Below are positions 1-10,410 of a stretch of 64,000 nt of DNA, in pieces. Within the stretch, counting starts at the first letter, position 1; each line of letters opens with the position of its first letter. Source of the DNA: Candidatus Paraburkholderia kirkii (GTDB lineage Bacteria; Pseudomonadota; Gammaproteobacteria; Burkholderiales; Burkholderiaceae); the NCBI GenBank assembly GCA_001189345.1, contig LFKV01000009.1, positions 62,001-126,000 of the forward strand, read 5' to 3'. Under the pieces are notes generated by a model that worked only from the letters and a program-made list of their open reading frames with translations, was not told the DNA's origin and did not search any database. Made by a program: the position numbers and the translations under genes.

Positions 1-371
1 ACGAGCGCGTATGTTTTGAGCAGTGCGGCTTGGTTGTCTGAGTAAACAAAAGAGCTCGTATGTGATAGTAGTTAACAAGCGGGGCGCGTTTCAGTGGACA
101 ACCCTGGATGCGCGTTTCGCATCAGAGACTTATCGAGTAAACAAGTCCGGTATATCGCATCCGGTTTCGGATTGGACCTGGAACAACTCCGGAGCCGCTT
201 CGGCATGTGTCGAGTTGTTCAGAAAGCGCCAACAGCCAACGCGATGACGTGCCAACAAGGTTGTCCACAGGGACGGCTTCGATCGCGGGCGCGACATCGC
301 CGAGAGCGGAAATAAAAAAGCGCCTCCGAGGAGGCGCTTCCAGACGACACACACCGACAATCCCGCGTCGA
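1..371. other. Gene-free left edge
   Basis: No convincing gene is visible in either strand here apart from the glmS terminator near 314-339. The decamer GAGTAAACAA occurs twice (about 40 and 134). TTGTCCAC-like sequences lie in opposite orientation near 93-101 and 264-272, each one or two mismatches from a DnaA box. The short reading frames of about 74 codons resemble no family I know. The sequence may be the remnant of a lost gene, but nothing shows this directly. Confidence 0.5.
314..339 (-). terminator. Rho-independent terminator of glmS
   Basis: On the minus strand a perfect 9-bp stem (AAGCGCCTC with its complement) and a 4-base loop are followed by a run of T residues, about 35 bases after the glmS stop codon. 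This is the expected position and shape for the end of the glmS transcript. Confidence 0.85.
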
Positions 372-2189
372 TCACTCCACCGTGACCGACTTCGCCAGAT
401 TCCGAGGCTTGTCGACATCCGTCCCGCGCGCGCAAGCCGTATGATACGCCAGCAACTGCAGCGGCACGACATGCAGAATCGGCGACAGCGCTCCGTAGTG
501 CTCCGGCATGCGGATCACATGAATGCCGTCCTCGCTGACGATGCGCGTATCCGCATCCGCGAACACGTACAGCTCGCCGCCGCGCGCGCGGACTTCCTGC
601 ATGTTCGACTTGAGTTTCTCCAGCAGCGCATCGTTCGGCGCGACGGTCACGACCGGCATCGCCTCCGTCACGAGCGCCAGCGGCCCGTGCTTCAGCTCGC
701 CCGCCGGATACGCTTCCGCGTGGATGTACGAGATTTCCTTCAGCTTCAGCGCGCCTTCCAGCGCGATCGGATAATGCAGCCCGCGCCCGAGGAACAGCGC
801 GTTTTCCTTGCGCGCGAACTCCTCCGACCACGCGATGATTTGCGGCTCCAGCGCCAGCACGCTGTTCAGCGCCGCCGGCAGGTGGCGCAACTGCGCGAAG
901 TACGCGCTCTCCTGCTTCGCATCGACATGTCCGCGCATCTTCGCGAGCGTCACGGCGAGCACGAACAGGCCGACCAGCTGCGTCGTGAATGCCTTCGTCG
1001 ATGCGACACCGATCTCCGTGCCCGCATGCGTCAGGAACGCGAGCTCGGTCTGACGCACCATCGCGCTCGTCGCGACGTTGCATACGGCCAGCGTGTGCTT
1101 GTGACCGAGCGATTGCGCGTGCTTCAACGCGGCGAGCGTATCGGCGGTTTCGCCCGACTGCGAGATGATGACGACCAGCGCCTTCGGATTCGGCACCGAC
1201 TCACGATAGCGATACTCGCTCGCGATCTCCACCTGCGTCGGAATCTTCGCGATCGACTCGAGCCAGTACTTCGCCGTCAGCCCCGAGTAGTAGCTCGTGC
1301 CGCACGCGAGAATCAGAATGCTGTCGATGTTCGCGAAGACCTCAGCCGCATCGGCGCCGAACAGGACCGGATCGAAATGATCGGCTTGCGGAATCGTGTC
1401 GGTGATTGCGCGCGGCTGCTCGAAGATTTCCTTCTGCATGAAGTGGCGATACGGCTCGAGCTCGACCGCGCCGCCGTACGCCGTGACCGTGCGCACTTCG
1501 CGCTCGGCCGGCAGGCCTTCGCGATCGACGATCTTCACGCCGTCGAGCCCGATCTCCACCACGTCGCCTTCCTCCAGGAACGCGAAGCGGTCGGTGCTGC
1601 CCGCGAGGGCGAGCGCGTCGGAGGCGAGGAAGTTCTCGCCCTCGCCCACGCCGACCACGAGCGGCGAGCCCTGGCGCGCGCCGACCACCGTATGCGGCTG
1701 GTCCTTGTGCATCACGGCGATCGCATACGCGCCGTGCAGTTGCTTCACGGCGTCGCGCACGGTCTGGAACAGGTCGCCGCGATACATGCTGTGAATCAGG
1801 TGCGCGATGACTTCGGTATCCGTCTGCGACACGAACTCGTAGCCCTTGCCCTTGAGCATCTCGCGCAGCGACTCGTAATTCTCGATGATGCCGTTGTGCA
1901 CGAGCGCCACCGTGTCGCGCGAGAAAATGGGGTGCGCGTTGTCCGTGACAGGCGCGCCGTGCGTCGCCCAGCGCGTGTGCGCGATGCCCGCCGCGCCGGC
2001 GAGCTTCGACTCGCGCACCTGCGCATCGAGGTCCGACACGCGCGCGACGCTGCGCGCGCGTTGCGGCTCACCGTTGCTCAGCACGGCCACGCCACACGAG
2101 TCGTAGCCGCGATACTCGAGGCGTCGAAGGCCTTCGACCAGCACCGAGACGATGTTACGTTGCGCTACCGCGCCGACAATTCCGCACAT
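372..2189 (-). CDS. glmS: Glutamine--fructose-6-phosphate aminotransferase (isomerizing)
   Basis: This enzyme makes glucosamine-6-phosphate from fructose-6-phosphate and glutamine, the first step toward UDP-GlcNAc for peptidoglycan and lipopolysaccharide, in the cytoplasm. The 605-residue protein is full length. It starts MCGIVGA, so Cys2 is in place as the glutaminase nucleophile after Met removal. The N-terminal glutamine amidotransferase domain covers about residues 1-220. Two SIS sugar-isomerase domains follow, with ACGTS near 300 and SQSGET near 350. The C-terminus KSVTVE is the conserved family end. glmU lies 82 bases upstream on the same strand, so the two form a UDP-GlcNAc precursor unit. 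No lesion is visible. Confidence 0.97.
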   Translation of the reverse strand: MCGIVGAVAQRNIVSVLVEGLRRLEYRGYDSCGVAVLSNGEPQRARSVARVSDLDAQVRESKLAGAAGIAHTRWATHGAPVTDNAHPIFSRDTVALVHNGIIENYESLREMLKGKGYEFVSQTDTEVIAHLIHSMYRGDLFQTVRDAVKQLHGAYAIAVMHKDQPHTVVGARQGSPLVVGVGEGENFLASDALALAGSTDRFAFLEEGDVVEIGLDGVKIVDREGLPAEREVRTVTAYGGAVELEPYRHFMQKEIFEQPRAITDTIPQADHFDPVLFGADAAEVFANIDSILILACGTSYYSGLTAKYWLESIAKIPTQVEIASEYRYRESVPNPKALVVIISQSGETADTLAALKHAQSLGHKHTLAVCNVATSAMVRQTELAFLTHAGTEIGVASTKAFTTQLVGLFVLAVTLAKMRGHVDAKQESAYFAQLRHLPAALNSVLALEPQIIAWSEEFARKENALFLGRGLHYPIALEGALKLKEISYIHAEAYPAGELKHGPLALVTEAMPVVTVAPNDALLEKLKSNMQEVRARGGELYVFADADTRIVSEDGIHVIRMPEHYGALSPILHVVPLQLLAYHTACARGTDVDKPRNLAKSVTVE

Positions 2190-2271
2190 GGGCGTTCATC
2201 CTTTGAAACTGGTATTTGAAAGCGCGGCGCCCGAGAGGCCGCGCGCGTCTGGCTGAATGAGATCGACAGCC

Positions 2272-3633
2272 TTACGATTTCTTCTTGACCGGGCGCACAT
2301 AGCCCGGCTTGCTCGATTGCACCTTCTCGTTGAGCACCAGCTCGCCCGCGCCCACATCCTTCCACACCGTCGTGCCCGCCGCGATCGTCACGCCGCGCCC
2401 GACGCGCACCGGCGCGACCAGCTGGGTATCCGAACCGATGAACACGTCGTCCTCGATCACCGTGCGATGCTTGTTCGCGCCGTCGTAATTGCAGGTGATC
2501 GTGCCCGCGCCGACATTCACGCGCGCGCCGATATCGGAATCGCCGATATAGGTGAGATGGTTCGCCTTCGAGCCGTGTCCGAGCACCGCGTTCTTCACCT
2601 CGACGAAGTTGCCGACGTGCGCCTCGTCGCCCAGCTTCGCGCCCGGACGCAGGCGTGCGTACGGCCCGAGCACGACGTTCGCGCCGGTCGTGCCGCCTTC
2701 GACGTGCGTGTATGCATCGACCCGCGTGCCCGCGCCGATCACCGCATCGCGGATCACGCAGTTCGGTCCGACCGTCACGCCGTCGCCGAGCGTCACGCGC
2801 CCTTCGAACACGCAGTTCACGTCGATCGACACGTCCGCGCCGCATTCGAGCGTGCCGCGCACGTCGATGCGCGCCGGATCCATGAGCGTCACGCCCGCGT
2901 CGAGCAGCGCGTTTGCCACGTTGCGCTGGTGGACGCGCTCCAGCTCCGCGAGCTGAACCTTGCTGTTCACGCCGAGCGTTTCCCATTCAGTGTCCGGCTG
3001 CGCGGTGACGACCTCGACGCCCGCCTCGATCGCGCGCTCGACCACATCCGTCAGATAGAACTCGCCCTGTGCGTTGTCGTTCTTCAGCGACGCGAGCCAC
3101 GCCTCGAGCGTGCGCGTCGGCGTGATCACGATGCCGGTGTTGATCTCCGCGATGCGCCGCTCTTCCTCGCTCGCATCCTTCTGCTCGACGATCTTCCTCA
3201 CCTTTCCGCTCGCGTCGCGCACGATGCGCCCGTAGCCGGCCGGATCGCTCACGGTCACCGTCAGCACGCCATAACGGTCTGCGCCAGCGGCGTCGATCAG
3301 ACGCTCGAGCGTGCTCGCGCGCGTGAGCGGCACGTCGCCGTACAGCACGAGCGTGGGCACCGACGGATCGAGAAGCGGCAAGGCCTGCTGCACGGCGTGG
3401 CCGGTGCCGAGCTGCTTGTCCTGGATGGCGAACTGGACGTCCGGCGCGCCGACGGATTCACGGACCTTCTCGGCGCCGTGTCCGACGACGACCACGAGAC
3501 GCGTCGGCGACAGCGTGCGCGCCGTGTCGATCACGTGAGCGAGCAGCGGCTTGCCCGCCAATGAATGGAGTACTTTCGGCAGGGCGGAGCGCATGCGCTT
3601 GCCCATGCCGGCAGCCAGAATCACGATGTTCAT
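2272..3633 (-). CDS. glmU: Bifunctional GlcNAc-1-P uridyltransferase / GlcN-1-P acetyltransferase
   Basis: GlmU acetylates glucosamine-1-phosphate and then couples it to UTP, giving UDP-GlcNAc. The 453-residue protein begins with the nucleotidyltransferase signature [11 protein letters not shown] at about residues 6-16. Its C-terminal half, from about 240 on, is a left-handed beta-helix of hexapeptide repeats that carries the acetyltransferase. The length is normal for the family (about 450-460). It lies directly upstream of glmS on the same strand and is probably cotranscribed with it. The frame is intact throughout. Confidence 0.97.
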   Translation of the reverse strand: MNIVILAAGMGKRMRSALPKVLHSLAGKPLLAHVIDTARTLSPTRLVVVVGHGAEKVRESVGAPDVQFAIQDKQLGTGHAVQQALPLLDPSVPTLVLYGDVPLTRASTLERLIDAAGADRYGVLTVTVSDPAGYGRIVRDASGKVRKIVEQKDASEEERRIAEINTGIVITPTRTLEAWLASLKNDNAQGEFYLTDVVERAIEAGVEVVTAQPDTEWETLGVNSKVQLAELERVHQRNVANALLDAGVTLMDPARIDVRGTLECGADVSIDVNCVFEGRVTLGDGVTVGPNCVIRDAVIGAGTRVDAYTHVEGGTTGANVVLGPYARLRPGAKLGDEAHVGNFVEVKNAVLGHGSKANHLTYIGDSDIGARVNVGAGTITCNYDGANKHRTVIEDDVFIGSDTQLVAPVRVGRGVTIAAGTTVWKDVGAGELVLNEKVQSSKPGYVRPVKKKS

Positions 3634-3730
3634 CGCAGGAAGCCTTGCTGGGTATGACGAGCCGCCAATATATCATCCGGCTCCTTGACGCAGTGCGGCA
3701 GAGCCCACGCTGCGCCTTGCTCGACAATGG

Positions 3731-4684
3731 TTACAGGTCGTCGAACTGCACCAACGAAATAGCGTTCGACGATGCCAGCGGCTCGCTCGCGCACGGTTCC
3801 TCGTCGAACGCGATGTCGCCTTGCGGATCGGCTTCGCCCGTCGCGCGCAGTCCGGCGAACGGGAATAGCCGGTGGTCCATCAAGTGCGACGGCACCACGT
3901 TCGACAGCGCGTTGAACATATTGTCGACACGCCCCGGGAAGCGCTTCTCCCACTCGCGAATCAGCGCCTTCATCTCCGCGCGCTTCAGGTTCGGCTGGCT
4001 GCCGCACAGGTTGCACGGAATGATCGGGAATTCGCGCAATTCGGCGTACTTTTCGAGATCCGCTTCCTTGATGTAGGCGAGCGGACGGATCACGACGTTC
4101 CTGCCGTCGTCCGATTGCAGCTTGGGCGGCATGCCCTTCAGCTTGCCGCCGTAGAACATGTTGAGCAGCAGCGTCTGGAGGATATCGTCGCGATGATGGC
4201 CGAGCGCGATTTTCGTCGCGCCGAGCTCGCCCGCCACGCGGTACAGGATGCCGCGGCGCAGGCGCGAGCACAGCGAACACGTGGTCTTGCCTTCCGGCAC
4301 GAGGCGCTTGACGATGCTGTAAGTGTCCTGATTCTCGATGTGGAATGGAATGTCGAGCTTCATCAGATACTCCGGCAGCACGTGCTCCGGAAAGCCCGGC
4401 TGCTTTTGGTCGAGATTCACGGCCACGATCTCGAAGCCGATCGGCGCGCGCTCGCGCAGGCGCATCAGGATGTCGAGCATCGCGTAACTGTCCTTGCCGC
4501 CCGATAGGCACACCATCACCTTGTCGCCGTCCTCGATCATGTTGAAGTCGCCGATCGCCTGGCCGACCTGCCGCACGATACGCTTGAAGAGCTTGTTGTT
4601 CTCGTACGCTTCCTTCTGCTGGCGCTTCGTCAGCGCCTCGCGCACGGGCTCCCGGTCTTCGAAGGTTTCTTCGCGCGCATTCAT
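3731..4684 (-). CDS. ttcA: tRNA 2-thiocytidine(32) synthetase TtcA
   Basis: TtcA thiolates cytidine 32 of certain tRNAs using ATP and an iron-sulfur cluster. The PP-loop SGGKDS is at residues 61-66. Two Cys pairs, CSLC (136-139) and CNLC (224-227), are the cluster-binding motifs. The reading frame continues further upstream, but I place the start at 4684. There a strong AAGGAGG ribosome site sits 7 bases ahead, and the ATG overlaps the folB TGA as ATGA, which suggests translational coupling. The resulting length of 317 residues is typical. The next gene on the strand, glmU, starts about 100 bases downstream. Confidence 0.95.
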   Translation of the reverse strand: MNAREETFEDREPVREALTKRQQKEAYENNKLFKRIVRQVGQAIGDFNMIEDGDKVMVCLSGGKDSYAMLDILMRLRERAPIGFEIVAVNLDQKQPGFPEHVLPEYLMKLDIPFHIENQDTYSIVKRLVPEGKTTCSLCSRLRRGILYRVAGELGATKIALGHHRDDILQTLLLNMFYGGKLKGMPPKLQSDDGRNVVIRPLAYIKEADLEKYAELREFPIIPCNLCGSQPNLKRAEMKALIREWEKRFPGRVDNMFNALSNVVPSHLMDHRLFPFAGLRATGEADPQGDIAFDEEPCASEPLASSNAISLVQFDDL

Positions 4685-5094
4685 GCTCGTTCCTCCTTGA
4701 TGCGGAAGACTGCGACGCCCACCGCGTCGCAGTCGGGATAGACGTCGGGCTTCTCCGTCGACACGGCCACCGCGCGCACGTGCGGATGCGCGAGCAAGGC
4801 GGCGACGACGTCGTCGCACAGCGTTTCCTGCAAATGGATGTGGCCGCGCTTCACGCGCGCCGCGATGGTCGAGCGCATGAAGTCGTAGTCGACCACCTCG
4901 GCCAGCTTGTCCGCGACGGGCGTCGACAGCGCGAGCGGCACAAACAGCTCGACATTGATCACGATGCGCTGCTCGCCGCGCTTCTCGAAGTCATGCACGC
5001 CGATGTTGATGCGCACTTCGTAGTTGCGCAGAAAAAGCCGCCGGCAATCGGTGAGCCGGGGATGCGAAAGTGCGGCAAGCATGGTTTCGTCCAA
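4681..5094 (-). CDS. folB: Dihydroneopterin aldolase
   Basis: FolB cleaves 7,8-dihydroneopterin to 6-hydroxymethyl-dihydropterin in folate synthesis. The 137-residue protein has the compact FolB fold signatures: [15 protein letters not shown] at about 24-38, the VVDYD segment near 67, and the C-terminal [15 protein letters not shown] region with the active-site lysine. It lies 23 bases after the SDR gene and overlaps ttcA by 4 bases (ATGA), so the three are probably one transcript. No lesion is visible. Confidence 0.93.
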   Translation of the reverse strand: MDETMLAALSHPRLTDCRRLFLRNYEVRINIGVHDFEKRGEQRIVINVELFVPLALSTPVADKLAEVVDYDFMRSTIAARVKRGHIHLQETLCDDVVAALLAHPHVRAVAVSTEKPDVYPDCDAVGVAVFRIKEERA

Positions 5095-5117
5095 AAGTTA
5101 TACGTGGCGCGCCAGGC

Positions 5118-5960
5118 TTACGGCTGACGCGTGCCGATCATGTACATCACGTCGCGCGGGCTCGGCACGAGATGCTGCCCGCCATCGACGACGAGCGTCG
5201 TGCCCGTCACGCCGTGCGCGTTCGCCAGATAGCACGCGGCCTGGGCCACGTCCTCCACCGTCGATGCGCGGTTGAGTGGCGTCACGCGATGCGCCGCCTC
5301 GAACGACGCGGGCGTCTGCCCGGTGGAAATCAGCGTCAGGCCCGGCGCCAGGCCGACGACGCGCAGCTTCGGCCCGAGCGCCTGCGCCAGCGCGACGGTG
5401 GCGTTCTCGAGCGCCGCCTTCGTCAGCGTATACGACAGGTAGTCGGGGTTCATGTTGTAAAGCTTCTGGTCGAGCACGTTGATGACCACGCCGCGCAGGT
5501 CGTCGCGCTCCGCGGCGGCGTCCGGCACGATTTCGTGCAGCATCCGCGCGAGCGTGAGCGGCGCGGCGACGTTCACGGCGGTCATCTCCAGCAGTTTCGC
5601 GTAGCCGAAGTCGATGGCCGTGTCCTCGTCGAAGCGCGACGCGCTATTCGCGACGCAATTCAGCCCGCCGAACGCCTCGACGCATGCGGGAACCAGCCGC
5701 TCCACTTCCGTCTCGACGCCCAGATCCGCCTTCAGCGGGACCGCGCGCCGCCCGAGCGCCTCGATATCCGCAACGGTCTCGTGCGCCTCGTGCTCCGAAT
5801 CGCCGTAGTGGACGGCGACATCCCAGCCCTGCCGCGCGAACTCCAGCGCGACACCGCGCCCGATGCGCTTCGCCCCACCCGTGACGAGCACGGCGCGGAA
5901 ACGGGGGACGGAACCGGAAGACGGCGAGTTGACGGAAGAAAACGGCGTGGAAGCGCTCAT
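5118..5960 (-). CDS. SDR-family oxidoreductase, pteridine reductase-like
   Basis: This is a 280-residue short-chain dehydrogenase/reductase. The NAD(P)-binding motif TGGAKRIG is at about residues 27-34, and a Y-x3-K catalytic pair (YTLTK) follows a conserved asparagine-rich stretch. Its position immediately before folB, and its resemblance to FolM/PTR1-type reductases, suggest a role in pterin or folate reduction. That substrate is an inference from context. The N-terminal 20 residues are low-complexity serine/proline. Its start codon is only 13 bases from the divergent methyltransferase start. Confidence 0.8.
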   Translation of the reverse strand: MSASTPFSSVNSPSSGSVPRFRAVLVTGGAKRIGRGVALEFARQGWDVAVHYGDSEHEAHETVADIEALGRRAVPLKADLGVETEVERLVPACVEAFGGLNCVANSASRFDEDTAIDFGYAKLLEMTAVNVAAPLTLARMLHEIVPDAAAERDDLRGVVINVLDQKLYNMNPDYLSYTLTKAALENATVALAQALGPKLRVVGLAPGLTLISTGQTPASFEAAHRVTPLNRASTVEDVAQAACYLANAHGVTGTTLVVDGGQHLVPSPRDVMYMIGTRQP

Positions 5961-5973
5961 TTACAATACGGGG

Positions 5974-7176
5974 ATGAATCTGAATGCTCGACAATTTGAT
6001 AGTTTACCTGCTCCGGGCGCCGACGCGCTCGCGCAGTCCGAAGCGCTTGCAGACCTGATCCGCGGACGCCTCGCCGCGGCGGGCGGCTGGCTGCCTTTCG
6101 ACCGGTATATGGATCTCGCGCTCTACGCGCCCGGGCTCGGCTATTACGGCGGCGGCGCCATGAAGTTCGGCCGTCGCGCCGAAGACGGCAGCGACTTCGT
6201 CACCGCGCCCGAATTGTCCCCGCTTTTCGCGACGACGCTCGCGCGCGCCGTCGCGCAGGCGCTCACGCAGAGCACGCGGCAACTGATGGAGTTCGGCGCG
6301 GGCACCGGCAAGCTCGCCGCCGGCCTGCTGACCGCGCTCGCCGATCTCGACGTGCCGCTCGACAGCTACGCGATCGTCGATCTTTCGGGCGAGTTGCGCG
6401 AGCGCCAGCGCGAAACCATCGAGAAGCACGCGCCGGCGCTCGCCGCGAAGGTGAAATGGCTCGACGCGCTGCCCGAGCAGTTCGAAGGCGTCGTGGTCGG
6501 CAACGAAGTGCTCGATGCCATGCCGGTGCGCCTCGTCGTGCGCAAGCTGGGCGCGTGGCACGAGCGCGGCGTCGTGACGCTGAACGACCGCTTTGTCTTC
6601 GACGACCGCCCGGTCGCACCCGACGCGCAGATCGATCTGATCGACGCCGCCATCGACGAAGCCAACGACGAGCCGTTCGCGGAATACGTGACGGAAACGC
6701 ACGAGGCCGCGCTCGCCTTCACGAAGACCGTCTGCACAATGCTCACGCGCGGCGCGGCGTTCTTTATCGATTACGGCTTTCCGCGCCGGGAGTTCTATCA
6801 CGCCCAGCGCGCGACCGGCACGCTGATGTGTCATTACCGGCATCGCGCGCACACGGACCCGTTTCTGTATCCCGGTTTGCAGGACATCACGGCGCACGTG
6901 GAATTCACGGGCATCTCGGAAGCAGGCGTCGAGACGGGCGCCGATCTGCTCGGCTTCACGTCGCAGGCGCGTTTCCTGATGAACGCGGGCATCACCGACG
7001 TGCTCAACGAGCTCGATCCCTCGGAGGTCAGGCGTTTCCTGCCGGCCGCGAACGCCGTGCAGAAGCTGCTGTCCGAGGCGGAAATGGGCGAGCTTTTCAA
7101 GGTGATCGCGTTCTCGCACGGCATTCCCGGCACGCTCGACTCGTTCGCCGCCGGCGATCGCTCCCACACGCTATGA
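5974..7176 (+). CDS. SAM-dependent methyltransferase, MidA/NDUFAF7 family (DUF185)
   Basis: The 400-residue protein belongs to the class-I methyltransferases related to mitochondrial NDUFAF7, which methylates an arginine in a complex I subunit. The bacterial role is not firmly known. Visible signatures are the N-terminal FDRYMDLALYAPGLGYY segment (about 40-55), the SAM-binding EFGAGTGKLA near 106, VGNEVLDAMPVR near 175, and FIDYGFPRREFY near 265. I start it at 5974, where the ATG closely follows a TACAAT box, because the frame upstream is antisense to the SDR gene. The small DUF2905 gene follows 10 bases downstream. Confidence 0.88.
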   Translation: MNLNARQFDSLPAPGADALAQSEALADLIRGRLAAAGGWLPFDRYMDLALYAPGLGYYGGGAMKFGRRAEDGSDFVTAPELSPLFATTLARAVAQALTQSTRQLMEFGAGTGKLAAGLLTALADLDVPLDSYAIVDLSGELRERQRETIEKHAPALAAKVKWLDALPEQFEGVVVGNEVLDAMPVRLVVRKLGAWHERGVVTLNDRFVFDDRPVAPDAQIDLIDAAIDEANDEPFAEYVTETHEAALAFTKTVCTMLTRGAAFFIDYGFPRREFYHAQRATGTLMCHYRHRAHTDPFLYPGLQDITAHVEFTGISEAGVETGADLLGFTSQARFLMNAGITDVLNELDPSEVRRFLPAANAVQKLLSEAEMGELFKVIAFSHGIPGTLDSFAAGDRSHTL

Positions 7177-7186
7177 GCGCGCGACC

Positions 7187-7381
7187 ATGATCCGCTGGCT
7201 GCTGACCACCTTCATCGCGCTCGCGATTCTCTCCGGTTCGATGCCCTGGCTCAGGAAAATCGGCATCGGACGGCTGCCGGGCGATTTCACGTTGCGGATC
7301 TTCGGGCGAGAGTACTCGTTTCCGTTCATGTCGACGCTGTTGCTCTCGATACTGCTCTCCTTCATCGCGCGAACGCTGTGA
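7187..7381 (+). CDS. DUF2905 family small membrane protein
   Basis: This 64-residue protein has two hydrophobic segments, about residues 3-20 and 47-62, flanking a conserved loop with the motif GRLPGD. These features match DUF2905 inner-membrane proteins of unknown function. It lies 10 bases after the MidA-like methyltransferase and is probably cotranscribed with it. Confidence 0.85.
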   Translation: MIRWLLTTFIALAILSGSMPWLRKIGIGRLPGDFTLRIFGREYSFPFMSTLLLSILLSFIARTL

Positions 7382-7472
7382 CCGGCACGCGCAACACGCC
7401 GTTTCGGCGGATGCTCCCGGATTCGGACCATGATTAAGCCACGCATCGCGTCCCCCGTCGACAATCGGTCGA

Positions 7473-9154
7473 TTGACCGGTCGACGGACACGTGAGCCGC
7501 ATCCTATGCTCGCTGTACCGTTCCTTCGAAACCCGAACGGGAGACGCGCATTGTCCGTATCCGAAAACGATCCATCCTTCGCGGATGAGAAATGCTCCGA
7601 AGCAGAAGACCGTTATCGCAACGGTCGATTCGACGAATCGCTGAACGCCGTCGATGCTGCGTTCCGGGCCGGTTTCGAATCGGCGGCGTTGTGGAACGTG
7701 GCCGCCGCGTCGTTCATGGCGCTCGGGCGGGAAGCGGATGCGGAGCGCTGTCTGCGCCGCGCCATCGAGCTGTATCCCGCGTCCTGTCAGGCTCACTCGA
7801 ATCTGGGCGTGCTGCTCTCGGGGCAGTCGCGTTACGCGGAAGCCGAAGCCGAGTTTTCAGGAAGCGCTTAGGATCGATCCCGCTCACGCCGAAACCTACG
7901 ACAATCTCGGCGTCGCACTGCAGGCGCAAGCGCGCTGGGACGAGGCGGAAACCGCCTACCGGCATGCGCTTCGCGTCAAGCCGGATTTCGCGAACGCCGC
8001 CTTGAACCTAGGCATTCTGTTTCGCGATCAGGGCCGTTTCGAAGACGCCAGAGAGGCGTTCTGCCGCGTGCTCGCCGGACATCCGGATCAGCGCGATTCG
8101 GCGCGCATGAATCGGGCATTCTCTATCGGGACACTGGTCAACTTCCGGAAGCCGAAGCGGCCTTCAGACAGGTGTCGACGGATCATCCGGAACAGGTGTC
8201 GGCAAAGGCGGAACTCGCGCATCTCGCACTCTGTGACGGAAACCATGCCGAGGGCTGGGCGTTTTACGAGAACCGGTACGACAGCCGCCTGCGCGGACGC
8301 AACACCATTCTGCCCGACATCGCGCTGCCGCAGTGGCGTGGCGAGCCGCTCGCCGGCAAGTCGGTGCTGGTGTTCCACGAGCAGGGCAACGGCGACACGA
8401 TTCAGTTCAGCCGGTACTTTCCTGTTCTCAGGCGGATGGGCGCCGCGCGCGTCACTTTCGCGTGCCCGGAACGCCTGCACCGGCTGATGAGGACGGCGCG
8501 CGGCCTGGATGCGGTCATCGGCGACGAAACGCCGCCGGATCCGCAGGGTAACGACTGCTGGACTTTCCTGATGAGCGTGCCGCTTCACGCGGGCACGACG
8601 CTCGAAAGCATTCCCGACGCGCGCGGCGTGCTGACGGCCGCCGACGAAGACATGGCGCGCTGGCGTCCGCGCCTCGCCGAGCTCCACGGAACGAAAGTCG
8701 CCTCTTATGGAAAGGCAGCGCCATTCATCCCAACGACCGGACGCGTTCGCTGCCCGGACTCGCGGCGCTCGCACCGCTATGGTCCTGCCCGTCCGTCAGC
8801 TTCGTGAGCCTGCAAAAGGGACAAGGGGAAGACGAAGCGGCGCATCCGCCGCCCGGCCAGCCGCTCCTGCACGTCGGCTCCGAGCTGGGCGATTTCGCCG
8901 ACAGCGCGGCCGTCGTCGCTCAGCTCGATCTCGTCGTGTGCGTGGACACGGCCATCGCCCATCTGGCGGGTGCGCTCGACAAGCCTTGCTGGATGATGCT
9001 GCCCGCGATTCGCACCGACTGGCGATGGATGCGCGATCGTCCGACCACGCCCTGGTATCCGACGATGCGCCTCTTCCGGCAAGCCTGCCTGCACGACTGG
9101 ACGGCGCCCGTCGAGGCGATGCGCGCCGCGCTGGCCGCCGGGCCGCGCGCTTAA
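7473..9154 (+). pseudogene. TPR-repeat / glycosyltransferase-like protein, three frameshifts
   Basis: Conceptual repair gives a protein of about 560 residues. It has N-terminal tetratricopeptide repeats (NLGVLLSGQ, NLGVALQAQ and NLGILFRDQ, about 35 residues apart) and a C-terminal domain like GT9/GT41 glycosyltransferases, ending in VDTAIAHLAGALDKPCWMMLP. The reading frame changes three times. The first is an extra T in TTTT at 7854-7857. The second is near 8117-8125. The third is a lost base near 8694 (GTCGCC where GTCGGCC would fit). No single frame covers the gene. It ends overlapping the cca stop codon on the other strand. Confidence 0.85.
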
Positions 9155-10410
9155 GCTCGCGGAGCGTCGACGTCCGCCCCCTGCAACGACGCCTTCACCG
9201 CGGCGACGCGCGCGTCGTGCACGGCATCCTTGATCTTCACGGGCTGACTGGCGTACTGCTGAGCGACCGCGCCCGCATCGACGGAGCGCGCCGCGACGAG
9301 CGCCTCGCGCAAGCGCTCCGCCTGCGGATACGGTTGCTGCTCGAGTCCGAGCCTGCCGCGGGCATCGGCGAGACACGCCTGCAGCGCTTCGGCAAAGCGC
9401 GCCGGCTTGCGCAGCGCATCCGCGCGCTCGAACAGCCACACGAGCGCGGCCGCGCCCATCTCCATCACGCGATGGATATTGCCGTGCTCGCGCGCGACGA
9501 GCACCGCCAGATCGCGGCATTCGTTCGGCACGCGCAGACGCTCACACAACGGGCGCAGCAGATCGACGCTGCGTCCTTCATGTCCGATGTGACGCGGGAG
9601 CACGTCCTCGGGCGTCGTCGCCTTGCCGAGATCGTGCGTGAGCGCCGCGAAGCGCACCGGCAACGCGAACCCCTGCGACGCCGCGTAGTCGAGCACCATC
9701 ATCACGTGTACGCCGGTGTCCGCTTCCGGATGATAGTCGGCGCGCTGCGGCACGCCCCACAGCGCATCGACCTCGGGCAGGATCCGCACGAGCGCGCCGC
9801 AACCGCGCAGCACCTCGAACATGCGCGACGGTTTCTTTTCCATCAGCCCGCGCGACACCTCCTGCCACACGCGCTCGGGCACGAGCGCGTCGACTTCGCC
9901 GGCTTCGACCATCTTCTTCATCAACTCGGCGGTTGGCGGCGCAACGTCGAAATCGGCGAAGCGCGCCGCGAAACGCGCGAGCCGCAGAATCCGCACCGGG
10001 TCTTCGATGAACGCATCGCCGACGTGCCGGAAAAGCCTGTTCGCGAGATCGGTCCGGCCGCCGAACGGATCGATCACCGGGCCGGTCAGCTTGCCCGCCG
10101 GGTCCACCTCGCGCGCCATCGCGTTGATGGTGAGATCGCGCCGTGCGAGATCCTCCTCGAGCGTCACGTCCGGCGAATAGTAGAACCGGAAGCCGTGATA
10201 GCCCGCCGCCGTTTTGCGCTCGGTGCGCGCGAGCGCGTATTCCTCGTGCGTCTCGGGATGCAGGAATACCGGAAAGTCCTTCCCGACCGGACGATACCCC
10301 CGCGCCACCATTTGCTCGGGCGTCGCGCCGACCACCACGTAATCGCGATCCACCACCGGCACACCGAGCAGCTCGTCGCGGATCGCGCCGCCCACGGCGT
10401 AGATATTCAT
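9151..10410 (-). CDS. cca: CCA-adding enzyme, multifunctional Cca
   Basis: Cca adds or repairs the 3'-CCA end of tRNAs. The start at 10410 gives MNIYAVGGAIRDELLG, the class-II nucleotidyltransferase entry with the GG motif. The catalytic carboxylate motif DRD is at about 21-23. RRDLTINAMA follows near 110. A C-terminal HD domain (ALTHDLGK, EHGNIH) indicates the bifunctional or multifunctional gamma-proteobacterial-type Cca with phosphohydrolase. The 419 residues are intact. It overlaps the GST gene upstream by 4 bases (ATGA), and its stop overlaps the stop of the convergent TPR pseudogene. Confidence 0.95.
   Translation of the reverse strand: MNIYAVGGAIRDELLGVPVVDRDYVVVGATPEQMVARGYRPVGKDFPVFLHPETHEEYALARTERKTAAGYHGFRFYYSPDVTLEEDLARRDLTINAMAREVDPAGKLTGPVIDPFGGRTDLANRLFRHVGDAFIEDPVRILRLARFAARFADFDVAPPTAELMKKMVEAGEVDALVPERVWQEVSRGLMEKKPSRMFEVLRGCGALVRILPEVDALWGVPQRADYHPEADTGVHVMMVLDYAASQGFALPVRFAALTHDLGKATTPEDVLPRHIGHEGRSVDLLRPLCERLRVPNECRDLAVLVAREHGNIHRVMEMGAAALVWLFERADALRKPARFAEALQACLADARGRLGLEQQPYPQAERLREALVAARSVDAGAVAQQYASQPVKIKDAVHDARVAAVKASLQGADVDAPRA

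Noticed and set aside
207..2219. A 670-codon plus-strand open frame opposite glmS
   Set aside because: It is antisense to an intact glmS, very rich in Arg, Ala and His as expected from GC-rich shadow frames, and shows no domain.
2190..2271. A ribozyme or riboswitch before glmS
   Set aside because: The glmS ribozyme is known from Gram-positive bacteria, and the 82-base gap is too short and shows no such fold.
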